A stretch of 64,000 bases of DNA, from positions 124,001-188,000 of the forward strand of contig NIOE01000006.1 of NCBI GenBank assembly GCA_002205125.1, read 5' to 3'. The notes under the pieces were generated by a model. It saw nothing but the letters and a program-made list of their open reading frames with translations, was not told the origin of the DNA and did not search any database. Shown piece after piece: positions 43,573-51,770 of the stretch. A program made the translations under genes and the position numbers. Origin of the DNA: Roseateles noduli. GTDB taxonomy: Bacteria; Pseudomonadota; Gammaproteobacteria; Burkholderiales; Burkholderiaceae_C. Numbering within the stretch: position 1 is the stretch's first letter; the number at the start of each line of letters is the position of its first letter.

Positions 43573-45366
43573 ATGTTCCGTTTCCCCTGGTCTTCCGCAG
43601 CCGTCACGGCTGCCGCCGCTGCCCTCAGCGCCTGCGGCGGCGGGGGAGGCGGCGGCGATTCGCCGGCCACCCCGTCCGGCTCCGCGCCGACGCCCGACGG
43701 TTCCCCGAGTCCTGCACCTTCACCTTCGCCTGCACCGGCCCCCGCGCCGGGTCCGGCGCCGGCGCCGGCGCCAGGTCCTGCCCCAGCGCCCGCACCCGAG
43801 GCGGCCCCGGCGCCCGCGCCGGCCGCAGGCGCCGCGCTGCCGTTGCCCAACGACGCCCAGGCCGCGCGCTTCCTCGCGCAGGCCGGCTTCGCCGCGACCG
43901 ACGCCGACATCGCCACGCTGAAGTCCGTCGGCTACAACGCCTGGCTGGACCTGCAGTTCCTCGCGCCGCGCACCGAGTCCCACTGGGACTGGGTGGTCCG
44001 CAACGGCTACGCGGCCGACGCCAACAAGTATTCCTTCTACGAAGGTTTCCACAACAGCGTCTGGCGCAAGTTCATCACCTCGCCGGACCAGCTGCGCCAG
44101 CGCATGGTGCTCGCGCTGTCGGAGATCTTCGTCGTCTCGGCGATGGGCTTCACCTTCCCGTGGCGCACGATGACGATGACGGCCTACGCCGACCTGCTGG
44201 AGGAGAACGCCTTCGGCACCTTCCGCGGCCTGCTGGAGGCGGTGACGCTGTCGCCGGCGATGGGCGCCTTCCTCGCGATGCGCGGCAGCAAGAAGGAGGA
44301 CGGCAAGGGCCGTCAGCCCGACGAGAACTTCGCCCGCGAGGTGATGCAGCTCTTCACCATCGGCCTCGTGCAGCTGAACCTGGACGGCACCGCGCAGACC
44401 AGCGGCGGCCGACCGATCGAGACCTACGACCAGGCGGTGGTCACGCAGATGGCGCGCGCCTTCACCGGCTGGGACTACGACACCGCCGGCAACAGCGGCG
44501 GCCCGGAGTACGGCGTGATGCGCCGGCCGATGGTGAACAGCGCGGCCAACTTCTCGACCGGCACGAAGACGGTGCTGGGCGCCTCGATCGGCGCCGGCGT
44601 GGACGGCCCGACCGCGCTGCGCCAGGCGCTGGACACGCTGGCCAACCATCCAAACGTCGGCCCCTTCTTCGGCCGACAGCTGATCCAGCGCTTCGTCTGC
44701 TCGAACCCCAGTCCCGCGTACGTGAAGCGGGTCGCGGAGGTCTTCAACAACAACGGGCAGGGCGTGCGCGGCGATCTGAAGGCGGTGCTGCGCGCGGTGC
44801 TGCTCGATCCCGAGGCCCGTCTGACCGACGCCGGCGTCACCAGCTCCGGCAAGCTGCGCGAGCCGGCGCTGCGTTTCGTCCAGGTCGCGCGCAACGTCAA
44901 CCTGACGTCGGCGGGGCAGTGGACCATCGGGCAGACGATGGACACGGAGAACAGCCTGGGCCAGAGCCCCTTCTTCAGCCCGTCCGTCTTCAACTTCTAC
45001 CGGCCGGGCTACGTGCCGCCCAACTCGGCGATGACGGCCGAGGGCGTGACGGCGCCGGAGTTCCAGCTGCTCAACGAGGTGACGGTCACCGGCTACCTCA
45101 ACTTCATGCAGAAGGTGCTGACCGCGGGCATCGGCGATGCGAAGGCGGACTTCAGCGCCGACGTGGCGCTGGCCGGCGACGCGCGCGCGATGGTGGCTCG
45201 CCAGGCCTTGCTGCTGGGCGGCGGCAACGTGTCGGACGCGACGCAGCAGCGCATCGCCACGGCGGTCGGCACGATTGTCGCGACGACCGACGCCGGCAAG
45301 CTCAACCGCGCCCGCGCCGGTTGGATGCTGCTGCTGGCCTGCCCCGAGTACCAGATCCAGAAATGA
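43573..45366 (+). CDS. DUF1800 lipoprotein, copy 2
   Basis: The 597-residue paralogue of the gene at 40081 has a clean lipoprotein signal ([21 protein letters not shown], lipid Cys21), then poly-Gly and a Ser/Pro/Ala linker of about 60 residues absent from copy 1. The core is closely similar throughout: [43 protein letters not shown] and a C-terminus of ACPEYQIQK versus AAPEYQVQK. The long linker could let the domain reach through the peptidoglycan. The DUF1501 partner follows after 43 bases. Confidence 0.91.
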   Translation: MFRFPWSSAAVTAAAAALSACGGGGGGGDSPATPSGSAPTPDGSPSPAPSPSPAPAPAPGPAPAPAPGPAPAPAPEAAPAPAPAAGAALPLPNDAQAARFLAQAGFAATDADIATLKSVGYNAWLDLQFLAPRTESHWDWVVRNGYAADANKYSFYEGFHNSVWRKFITSPDQLRQRMVLALSEIFVVSAMGFTFPWRTMTMTAYADLLEENAFGTFRGLLEAVTLSPAMGAFLAMRGSKKEDGKGRQPDENFAREVMQLFTIGLVQLNLDGTAQTSGGRPIETYDQAVVTQMARAFTGWDYDTAGNSGGPEYGVMRRPMVNSAANFSTGTKTVLGASIGAGVDGPTALRQALDTLANHPNVGPFFGRQLIQRFVCSNPSPAYVKRVAEVFNNNGQGVRGDLKAVLRAVLLDPEARLTDAGVTSSGKLREPALRFVQVARNVNLTSAGQWTIGQTMDTENSLGQSPFFSPSVFNFYRPGYVPPNSAMTAEGVTAPEFQLLNEVTVTGYLNFMQKVLTAGIGDAKADFSADVALAGDARAMVARQALLLGGGNVSDATQQRIATAVGTIVATTDAGKLNRARAGWMLLLACPEYQIQK

Positions 45367-45409
45367 CCCGACGCCGCGCGGATCGCGCGGCCGTCACCGG
45401 AGACCTCCC

Positions 45410-46798
45410 ATGGCTCATGTTTCCAAGCTGTCCTCGCTGCATCGTCGCGAGTTCCTCAAGCGCGCTTCGGCGGCGTCCGTGGCCGCGACGGCCGCGCCCT
45501 GGGCGCTGCAGCTGGCGGCGATCGGCGACGCCGCGGCCGCCACCGGCGGCGGCGACTACAAGGCGCTGGTGTGCGTGTTCCTGCACGGCGGCAACGACTA
45601 CGGCAACACGGTGATCCCGTACGACGACGCGAGCCATCAGGCCTACACGGCGATCCGGCCGACGCTGGCGATCGGTCGCGACGCGCTCGCGGCCACCGCG
45701 CTGGCGCCGACGATCGCGCTGCCCGACGGCCGCCAGATGGCGCTGGCGCCGGGGCTGTCGGCGGTCAAGCCGGTCTTCGACGCCGGCCGCCTTGCCGTGA
45801 TGCTGAACATCGGCACGCTGCTGGCGCCGACGACGCTCGCGCAGTTCAAGGCGGGCTCGGCGACGCTGCCGCCCAAGCTGTTCTCGCACAACGACCAGGC
45901 CAGCCTCTGGCAGTCCTCGAACGTCGAAGGCGCGCGCACCGGCTGGGGCGGGCGGATGGCCGACATGATGCTGGCGTCCAACGGGCGTTCGGGGCTGACC
46001 TGCATCAACGTCTCGGGCAACGCGATCTTCCAGGCGGGCGAGAAGGCCTTCCAGTACCAGATGGGCGTCGGCGGCAAGCAGGCGATCGCGGGCATAGGCG
46101 GCGGGCTGTTCGGCTCGACGGCCTGCGCCAACCTGATGAAGTCGCTGATCACCGAGGACCGTTCCCATCCGATGGAGAGCGAGCTCAACCGCGTCACCGC
46201 GCGTTCGATCGACCTGCAGTCGACGCTGAGCAGCGCGCTGACGGGCGGTGCGACGATGTCGACGGCCTTCGCCGCCGACTCGCTCGCGCAGCAGCTGCGC
46301 ATGGTGGCGCGCATGATCGCGGCGCGATCGACCCTCGGGATGTCTCGGCAGGTGTTCTTCGTTTCCATGGGCGGTTTCGACCTCCACGACGTCCTGCCGT
46401 CGCGGCACCCGGTGCTGATGCAGCAGGTGGGCGGCGCGATGGCGAGCTTCGACGCGGCGCTGCAGGAACTCGGCGTGGCGGACAAGGTCACCGCGTTCAC
46501 CGCGTCGGACTTCGGCCGCACGCTGAGCAGCAACGGCGACGGCACCGACCACGGCTGGGGCTCGCATCACCTGGTGATGGGCGGCGCGGTCAAGGGCGGG
46601 CGCTTCTACGGCACGGCGCCGTCGGTGAGCGTCAACGGGCCGGACGACGTCGGGCAGGGCCGGTTGTTGCCGACGACCTCGGTGGATCAGCTCGCCTCGA
46701 CGCTGGCGCTGTGGATGGGCGTGCCGGCCTCGGAGCTCCGGACGGTGCTCCCCAACATCGGTAATTTCGCCGGTCCGGACCTCGGCTTCATGGGCTGA
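45410..46798 (+). CDS. DUF1501 Tat-exported protein, copy 2
   Basis: The 462-residue paralogue of the gene at 41823 begins MAHVSKLSSLHRREFLKRASAASVAATAAPWALQLAAIGDAA, nearly the same signal as copy 1. It keeps HGGNDYGNTVIPYD, FSHNDQASLWQS, VSMGGFDLHD, DFGRTLSSNGDGTDHGWGSHH and VNGPDDVGQGRLLPTTSVDQLA. Active-site candidates are thus conserved in both copies. The middle (residues 235-300) differs most, perhaps reflecting substrate range. Confidence 0.91.
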   Translation: MAHVSKLSSLHRREFLKRASAASVAATAAPWALQLAAIGDAAAATGGGDYKALVCVFLHGGNDYGNTVIPYDDASHQAYTAIRPTLAIGRDALAATALAPTIALPDGRQMALAPGLSAVKPVFDAGRLAVMLNIGTLLAPTTLAQFKAGSATLPPKLFSHNDQASLWQSSNVEGARTGWGGRMADMMLASNGRSGLTCINVSGNAIFQAGEKAFQYQMGVGGKQAIAGIGGGLFGSTACANLMKSLITEDRSHPMESELNRVTARSIDLQSTLSSALTGGATMSTAFAADSLAQQLRMVARMIAARSTLGMSRQVFFVSMGGFDLHDVLPSRHPVLMQQVGGAMASFDAALQELGVADKVTAFTASDFGRTLSSNGDGTDHGWGSHHLVMGGAVKGGRFYGTAPSVSVNGPDDVGQGRLLPTTSVDQLASTLALWMGVPASELRTVLPNIGNFAGPDLGFMG

Positions 46799-47049
46799 CG
46801 CACCATCGTGGACTGCCCATGATCCCGATGGATACGGGTTTCTCCGCGTCCGGGGGGCTCCCGGAATATCCGCGCCGAAACCGACATCGCCGTTTCCCCC
46901 AACCCTAGGGGGCACCGTCCGTCAAGTTCCGCTACGCAAGACCCTGACGTTCTCCTAACATCCTGGTGAGGCCCCAGCACCCACAACGGCGAGAAGACCG
47001 TGAGCAAGTCGAGGGCCGCGTTCCACGCTCGCCCACCAGGGAGGCTGAT
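46799..47049. promoter_or_regulatory. Intergenic region with CCCCC...GGGGG inverted repeat
   Basis: 251 bases without a gene. CCCCC-AACCCTA-GGGGG at 46896-46912 is a candidate operator or a weak terminator. GGGAGG precedes the start at 47050. Confidence 0.4.
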
Positions 47050-47715
47050 ATGGATGGAATGCTGGGGAGGACCCCGGAGTTGGGATGGCTCATGGCCTAT
47101 CGTGGGCCGGAGCGTCGGCGTGGATCGCCGGACCGGTGGTGGCGCCACGCGCTGGAGGAGATCGACCTCGGCGTCTGTCTCGTCGCAGGCGAAGGACAGC
47201 TGCTCTACGCCAACAGCACCGCGCGGCGGCAGCTGGATCAGAGTTCCCCGCTGCAGATCGTCGACGGCCAGCTGATCGCGGCGGAGCGCAACGATCAACT
47301 GCGACTGGACGGCGCGCTCGCCGACGTGCAGCGCGGGCTGCGGCATCTCATCTGCCTGGGACGCGGGCCGGGACGGCTGTCGATGTCGGTGCTGCCGCTG
47401 CAGGACGGACAGGGAAGGCCCTCGCAGGCGATGGTGGTGCTGGGCAAGCGCAACCTCTGCGGGGAACTGCCGATGCTCGCCTTCGCGCGCGAGCACCAGC
47501 TGACGGCGGCGGAGCTGCAGGTGCTGCAGTCGCTGTGCTCGGGGCTGCAGCCGCAGGAGATCGCCCAACGCCACGGCGTCGCCATCTCGACCGTGCGCAC
47601 GCAGATCGCGAGCGTGCGGGCGAAGACGGCGACGGAAAGCATCCGCGACCTCGTGTCGATGGTGGCGCAGCTGCCGCCGATGCAGGGCGTGCTGCGGGTG
47701 ATGGAGCGGGCCTGA
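47050..47715 (+). CDS. LuxR-type helix-turn-helix regulator
   Basis: The 221-residue protein has a PAS-like N-terminal region (WRHALEEIDLGVCLVAGEGQLLYANSTARRQLD) and a C-terminal LuxR-type helix-turn-helix (LTAAELQVLQSLCSGLQPQEIAQRHGVAISTVRTQIASVRAKT, about residues 149-195). GGGAGG stands a few bases before the ATG at 47050; the earlier ATG at 46966 would lengthen it by 28 basic residues without family support. Located after the two DUF modules on the same strand, it could control them, but no operator was identified. Confidence 0.85.
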   Translation: MDGMLGRTPELGWLMAYRGPERRRGSPDRWWRHALEEIDLGVCLVAGEGQLLYANSTARRQLDQSSPLQIVDGQLIAAERNDQLRLDGALADVQRGLRHLICLGRGPGRLSMSVLPLQDGQGRPSQAMVVLGKRNLCGELPMLAFAREHQLTAAELQVLQSLCSGLQPQEIAQRHGVAISTVRTQIASVRAKTATESIRDLVSMVAQLPPMQGVLRVMERA

Positions 47716-47733
47716 TGGAGCGGGCCTGAGGGA

Positions 47734-49323
47734 TCAGGCTCGCTGGGGCTCCAAGATCTTCTTGTAGAGCGTCGAGCCCTCCAGGTCCTTCAGCGTGACG
47801 GTCATGGCGCGCGTCTTGGCGTCGATGTCCACCTGGCCGAAGAACTGCGTGTCGGGCGCGGGGGCGGCGTTGGCAATGCCCGGCCCCTTCTGATACGCGA
47901 CCTGCATGCCGAAGGTGCCGTCGGCCTTGTTCGGGCCGAAGCCGCCTGCGTGCAACGGGCCGGAGACGAATTCCCAGAAGGGCAGGAAGTCGGTGTACTT
48001 CGCCTTGGCGGGATCGAAGAAGTGCGCGGCCGTGTAGTGCACGTCGGCGGTGAGCCAGACGATGTTGTGCAGCCGGTGGCGCTTGATCTCGCTGAGCAGA
48101 CGCGCGATCTCCAGCTCCCTGCCGCGCGGCGCGCCGTCGTCGCCGTTGGCGATGGCCTCCCACTTGTCACGACCCTCGGCGTCCTTGCCGTCGTTGACGT
48201 GCAGCCCGATCGGCATGTCGGCGGCGATGACCTTCCACACCGCCTTCGAGCGCTTCAGCCCTTCCAGCAGCCACGCGATCTGCGGGCGGCCCATGAAGGC
48301 GCTCTCGGCGTTCTCCTCGGTCTGGAGGTTGGCGCTGTTGGGACCGCGGTAGCTGCGCATGTCGACGACGAAGACGTCCAGCAGCGGTCCCTGCGGCAGG
48401 TGGCGGTAGATGCGTTCGCTCTCGGCGTCGCCGAAGCGGCGCATGGGCGCGTATTCCTGGAAGGCCTTGGTGGCGCGGGCGACGAGCAGCGGGATGTTCT
48501 TCTCGGTGTAGCGGGCGTCGCCGGAGAGGTCCTTGCTGTCGGAGTAGTTGTTGGTGACCTCGTGGTCGTCCCACTGCCAGATCTGGGGCACGTCGGCCGA
48601 CATGCGGCGGACGTTGGCGTCCATGAGGTTGTAGCGGTAGCGGCCGCGGTACTCGTCGAGCGTCTCGGCGACCTTGCTGGTCTGCTCGGTGACGACGTTG
48701 CGCCAGAGCGAGCCGTCGGGCAGCTTGATCTCGGCGGGGATGGGGCTGTCGGCGTAGATGGTGTCGCCGCTGTGGAGGAAGAAGTCGGGATTGATGCGGC
48801 GGATCTGCTCGTAGATCTTCATGCCGCCCCACTGCTCGTTGATGCCCCAGCCCTGGCCGCAGGTGTCGCCGCTCCAGGCGAAGCGGACGTCGCGCAGGCT
48901 CTTCGATCCGAACGAGGCCGGCAGGCGCAGATGCCCGGGGACGGGCTCGGAGAGGACGCGCTCGTTGTGCAGGTCCTGCAGGACGACGCGGTAGAAGATC
49001 TCCTGGCCGGCGGGCAGACCGCGCAGGTCGATGCGGCCAGTGAAGTCGGCGTCCTCCAGCAGATGGGGCCCGCGCATGCGCTGCAGGTTGGCGAAGCTGG
49101 CGGTGGTGGACCATTCGAGCCAGAGCCGGCTCGGGCGGTCGCCGCGGGTCCAGACGATGGCGCCGTCGGCGATCGGATCGCCGGACTGGATGCCGTGCGG
49201 CATCTGCGGTCGCATCGCGTCGCGCGTGATGACGGCGGGCGCCTGCGCCCGCGCGCCGGTCGGCGAGAGCAGCGAGGCACCGCTCAGAAGCGTGCTGGCG
49301 TGGAGGAAGCGGCGGCGGTCCAT
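47734..49323 (-). CDS. phoD: PhoD-family alkaline phosphatase/phosphodiesterase
   Basis: The 529-residue exported enzyme has a Tat signal (MDRRRFLHASTLLSGASLL). Metal-binding motifs of PhoD are present: FAWSGDTC, FFLHSGDTIYAD near 185, QWDDHEVTNNYSD near 260, VVDMRSYRG near 320, and WLTADVHYTAAH near 435. An N-terminal fibronectin-like part (residues 45-130) precedes the catalytic domain, as in Bacillus PhoD. It hydrolyses phosphate mono- or diesters in the periplasm. The ATG at 49323 is preferred because the Tat signal begins there. Convergent with the LuxR gene. Confidence 0.92.
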   Translation of the reverse strand: MDRRRFLHASTLLSGASLLSPTGARAQAPAVITRDAMRPQMPHGIQSGDPIADGAIVWTRGDRPSRLWLEWSTTASFANLQRMRGPHLLEDADFTGRIDLRGLPAGQEIFYRVVLQDLHNERVLSEPVPGHLRLPASFGSKSLRDVRFAWSGDTCGQGWGINEQWGGMKIYEQIRRINPDFFLHSGDTIYADSPIPAEIKLPDGSLWRNVVTEQTSKVAETLDEYRGRYRYNLMDANVRRMSADVPQIWQWDDHEVTNNYSDSKDLSGDARYTEKNIPLLVARATKAFQEYAPMRRFGDAESERIYRHLPQGPLLDVFVVDMRSYRGPNSANLQTEENAESAFMGRPQIAWLLEGLKRSKAVWKVIAADMPIGLHVNDGKDAEGRDKWEAIANGDDGAPRGRELEIARLLSEIKRHRLHNIVWLTADVHYTAAHFFDPAKAKYTDFLPFWEFVSGPLHAGGFGPNKADGTFGMQVAYQKGPGIANAAPAPDTQFFGQVDIDAKTRAMTVTLKDLEGSTLYKKILEPQRA

Positions 49324-49563
49324 GCGGGTCTCCCGGCGAGATCGAAAAGGCAAGAAGGGGCGAAGCCCGCGATGCTGCCGGGAGGGTGTGACGGGGAGGT
49401 GACCTGGCCCCAATGAGGGTGGTTTTCAGCGCGCTTCCCACACACCTTCTCCCCCGTTCTCTCCCGCATGAGAGGGAGCTGAAATCCAATGTTGATAGAT
49501 ATCAACGCTGCTCTACGGACATCAGATTAGCCTCGAAAAAACTAATCGAAACGTATAGCATCC
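49324..49563. promoter_or_regulatory. PhoD/toxin divergent region with two inverted repeats
   Basis: GTTGAT-AGAT-ATCAAC at 49491-49506 and GATTAG-N11-CTAATC at 49525-49547 lie before the toxin gene. They are AT-rich compared with neighbours and suit autoregulation by the antitoxin. CTCTC-CCGCAT-GAGAG at 49459-49474 belongs to a common hairpin type seen again near 60507. Confidence 0.6.
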
Positions 49564-49821
49564 ATGAATCGCATCAACTGGACCGAAAAGGCGATGCGGC
49601 AGATGTTGAAGTTGCCACGCGATGCGGTGAAGGCGATTGCCGGCGCCGTTGTCATCGAGCTGGCGGACCTCAAGGCTGCGCGCAACGTCAAACGACTGAT
49701 GAACCATCCGTATGCCTATCGGCTGCGGGTCGGGGACTACCGTGTGTTCTTCGACTTCGCGGTCGAGGTCCGGATCGTCTCCATCGAGGAAGTGAGGAAG
49801 CGCGATGAACAAACGTATTGA
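49564..49821 (+). CDS. RelE/ParE-family toxin
   Basis: The 85-residue basic protein has the RelE fold pattern: INWTEKAMRQMLKLPRDAVKAIAGAVVIELADL, then VKRLMNHPYAYRLRVGDYRVFFDF and VRIVSIEEVRKRDEQTY. The RLRVGDYRV strand and terminal Arg/Tyr are usual in mRNA-cleaving members. It overlaps the antitoxin gene by 17 bases. The toxin comes first, as in HigBA. Confidence 0.9.
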   Translation: MNRINWTEKAMRQMLKLPRDAVKAIAGAVVIELADLKAARNVKRLMNHPYAYRLRVGDYRVFFDFAVEVRIVSIEEVRKRDEQTY

Positions 49822-50134
49822 TTTCCAGACCATCCTCGGCGCCGACGGAACGCCAGCCTTCGTCGTGCTCCCCTATGACGAGTTCGTGCGTCACTTTGAG
49901 GCGGTGGGGGATCTGATTCCCGACGCCGTTGCGCAGCTTGTGTTCAACGAGAACATGACCGGCGCGAAGGCGTGGCGCACGCACCTGGGGCTCACCCAGC
50001 AGGTGGTCGCGGATCGACTCGGGATCACGCAGGGCGCGTATGCGCAGCTGGAAGCGAGCGGCCGCCCCCGGCGCTCGTCGCGCGAGCGGATTGCGAATGC
50101 GCTGGGCATCCGACCGGGGCAACTGAACTTCTGA
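49805..50134 (+). CDS. XRE-family antitoxin with Phd-like N-terminus
   Basis: The 109-residue protein joins an N-terminal segment, ADGTPAFVVLPYDEFVRHFEAVGD, like the dimerisation part of Phd/YefM antitoxins, to a C-terminal XRE helix-turn-helix (LTQQVVADRLGITQGAYAQLEASGRPRRSSRERIANALGI). It should neutralise the toxin and bind its own promoter, likely at the inverted repeats before 49564. It probably shares an mRNA with the toxin. Confidence 0.88.
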   Translation: MNKRIDFQTILGADGTPAFVVLPYDEFVRHFEAVGDLIPDAVAQLVFNENMTGAKAWRTHLGLTQQVVADRLGITQGAYAQLEASGRPRRSSRERIANALGIRPGQLNF

Positions 50135-50169
50135 GCAGCCAGGGAATCGTCGGCCTCAGCCGACCGTTC

Positions 50170-50559
50170 TCACTGCCCCGCTGGCGGCTCCCACAGCTCG
50201 ACCTTGTTGCCTTCCGGGTCGATGACCCAGCCGAACTTGCCGTACTCGGAGTCGTCGATCTTCTCCAGGACGTTGCAGCCCTCGTCGCGCAGCGCCTTCA
50301 GCAGCGCGGCCAGATCCGCCACCCTGTAATTGATCATGAAGGGCGCCTTGTTCGGCCCGAAGCCGTCGCCGCCCTCGGCTGCGCCGATGGACCAGATCGT
50401 CGAGCCGCCGGTGGGCTGGCCTGCCTCGTCCGTCCACGTGAACGCCGCACCGCCCCACGCCTGGACATCGACGCCCAGGTGCGTCCTGTACCAGTCGCGC
50501 AGGGCCGCCGGATCCTTGGCGTTGAAGAAGATGCCGCCGATGCCCGTGACTCGTTTCAT
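50170..50559 (-). CDS. VOC (glyoxalase/bleomycin-resistance) family protein
   Basis: The 129-residue protein has two beta-alpha-beta-beta-beta units: GIGGIFFNAKDPAALRDWYRTHLGVDVQ and FMINYRVADLAALLKALRDEGCNVLEKID, ending with GWVIDPEGNKVELWEPPAG with a metal-binding Glu. It may be a metal-dependent lyase or dioxygenase, or a binding protein. Start at MKRVTGIGG. Confidence 0.87.
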   Translation of the reverse strand: MKRVTGIGGIFFNAKDPAALRDWYRTHLGVDVQAWGGAAFTWTDEAGQPTGGSTIWSIGAAEGGDGFGPNKAPFMINYRVADLAALLKALRDEGCNVLEKIDDSEYGKFGWVIDPEGNKVELWEPPAGQ

Positions 50560-50627
50560 GCCACCACTCCTGGTCGTCGCGAATGCCGGAGCGTAGCGCT
50601 CGGGCCCGTCGAGCGCCACGGGAAGAA

Positions 50628-50658
50628 AAACGGGGTCCCGATCAGATCGGGACCCCGT
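50628..50658 (-). terminator. Terminator after dsbB
   Basis: A perfect 14-bp stem (ACGGGGTCCCGAT and ATCGGGACCCCGT) with a three-base loop, followed on the minus strand by TTTTTC. It separates dsbB from the VOC gene. Confidence 0.92.
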
Positions 50659-50715
50659 TGCTTTTGAACGTCTTGCGTCGTTGTTGACGCATCTCAACGA
50701 CGCGTCAGTCTGGTC

Positions 50716-51213
50716 TCACCGACGATGCACCGCTCCGCGCTTGAGCGTCAGCAGGCATAGCAGCGCGATCAGGGTGAACAGGGCGCCGCTCCAGATCTCG
50801 TAGGGCAGACCGAGCAGCGCATACGCGGACGCTTCACTGCAGTTGGCCGTGACCATGAAGATGCTCGGGATCCGATCCTCCAGCTTGAACATCGTCAGTA
50901 CGCGATCCGCGAAGGTCATGTCGCAGCTCGCCAGCTTGGAGGCGACCTCATGCTGGTAACCCGCGGCGAACAGGCCCGCCACGCCCAGCGCCGCCGACAG
51001 CAGCAGCGCCAGCACGCGCACGACACCCACGCGCTGCAGCACCCAGCCCAGCACGCTGACCGCGGCGATCAGCAGGAAGATCCCCCGCTGCATCACGCAC
51101 CACGGGCACGGCTTGACGCCGAACTGGTACTGCGCCACCAGCGCCGCCGCCACGGCGGCGAGCGAGACCAGCGCGCTGAAGGCCAGCACGCGCGAGGCGG
51201 TCAGGGCCCGCAT
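50716..51213 (-). CDS. dsbB: Disulfide bond formation protein B
   Basis: The 165-residue inner-membrane protein has four hydrophobic helices. It reoxidises DsbA and passes electrons to quinone. The first periplasmic Cys pair is Cys36-Cys39 (CPWC) and the second is Cys97 and Cys125. The Arg near the quinone site (QRGIF, Arg43) is kept. The ATG overlaps the ridA stop by one base (TGATG), so translation is coupled. Terminator follows. Confidence 0.93.
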   Translation of the reverse strand: MRALTASRVLAFSALVSLAAVAAALVAQYQFGVKPCPWCVMQRGIFLLIAAVSVLGWVLQRVGVVRVLALLLSAALGVAGLFAAGYQHEVASKLASCDMTFADRVLTMFKLEDRIPSIFMVTANCSEASAYALLGLPYEIWSGALFTLIALLCLLTLKRGAVHRR

Positions 51214-51680
51214 CAGTCGGCGATCTCGGCGATCAGCTCGATCTCGACGCAGGCGCCGAGCGGGATCTGCGCCACACCGAAGGCGCTGCGCGCATGCGCG
51301 CCGACTTCGGATCCGAAGACCTCGCCGATCAGCTCGGACGCGCCGTTGGTCACCAGGTGCTGCTCGGTGAAGTCGCCGGTGCTGTTGACCAGGCTCATCA
51401 GCTTCACCACGCGCTTGACCTTGTTCAGGTCGCCGACGGCCGCGTGCAGCGTGCCCAGCAGGTCGATCGCGATCGCCCGCGCAGCCTGCTGGCCGGTCTT
51501 CGTGTCGGTGTCCTTGCCCAGCTGGCCCACCCAGGGCTTGCCGTCCTTCTTTGCGATATGACCGGACAGGAACACGAGGTTGCCGGTCCGGACGAAGGGC
51601 ACGTAGGCCGCGGCAGGCGCCGCCACCGGCGGAAGTTCGATGCCGAGCTGGGTCAGGCGGTCGTAAACGGAAGTGCTCAT
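51213..51680 (-). CDS. ridA: RidA/YjgF-family enamine deaminase
   Basis: The 155-residue protein hydrolyses reactive enamine/imine intermediates from PLP enzymes. Family features: FVRTGNLVFLSGHIAKKDGKPWVGQLGKD, LHAAVGDLNKVKRVVKLMSLVNSTGDFTEQHLVTNGASELIGEVFG, and IPLGACVEIELIAEI at the end. Longer than classic RidA (about 128 residues), as in the second YjgF branch; the catalytic Arg of archetypal RidA is not obvious. Coupled to dsbB by a one-base overlap. Divergent from comEC. Confidence 0.9.
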   Translation of the reverse strand: MSTSVYDRLTQLGIELPPVAAPAAAYVPFVRTGNLVFLSGHIAKKDGKPWVGQLGKDTDTKTGQQAARAIAIDLLGTLHAAVGDLNKVKRVVKLMSLVNSTGDFTEQHLVTNGASELIGEVFGSEVGAHARSAFGVAQIPLGACVEIELIAEIAD

Positions 51681-51770
51681 GAGGGTCTGCGCGGAAGTGG
51701 AAAAATTCGCCGCGAATCCTACACCCCGGCCTGGCGCTGGACCGTCGTCCCGCTCGCGGCCCTGCTCGGC

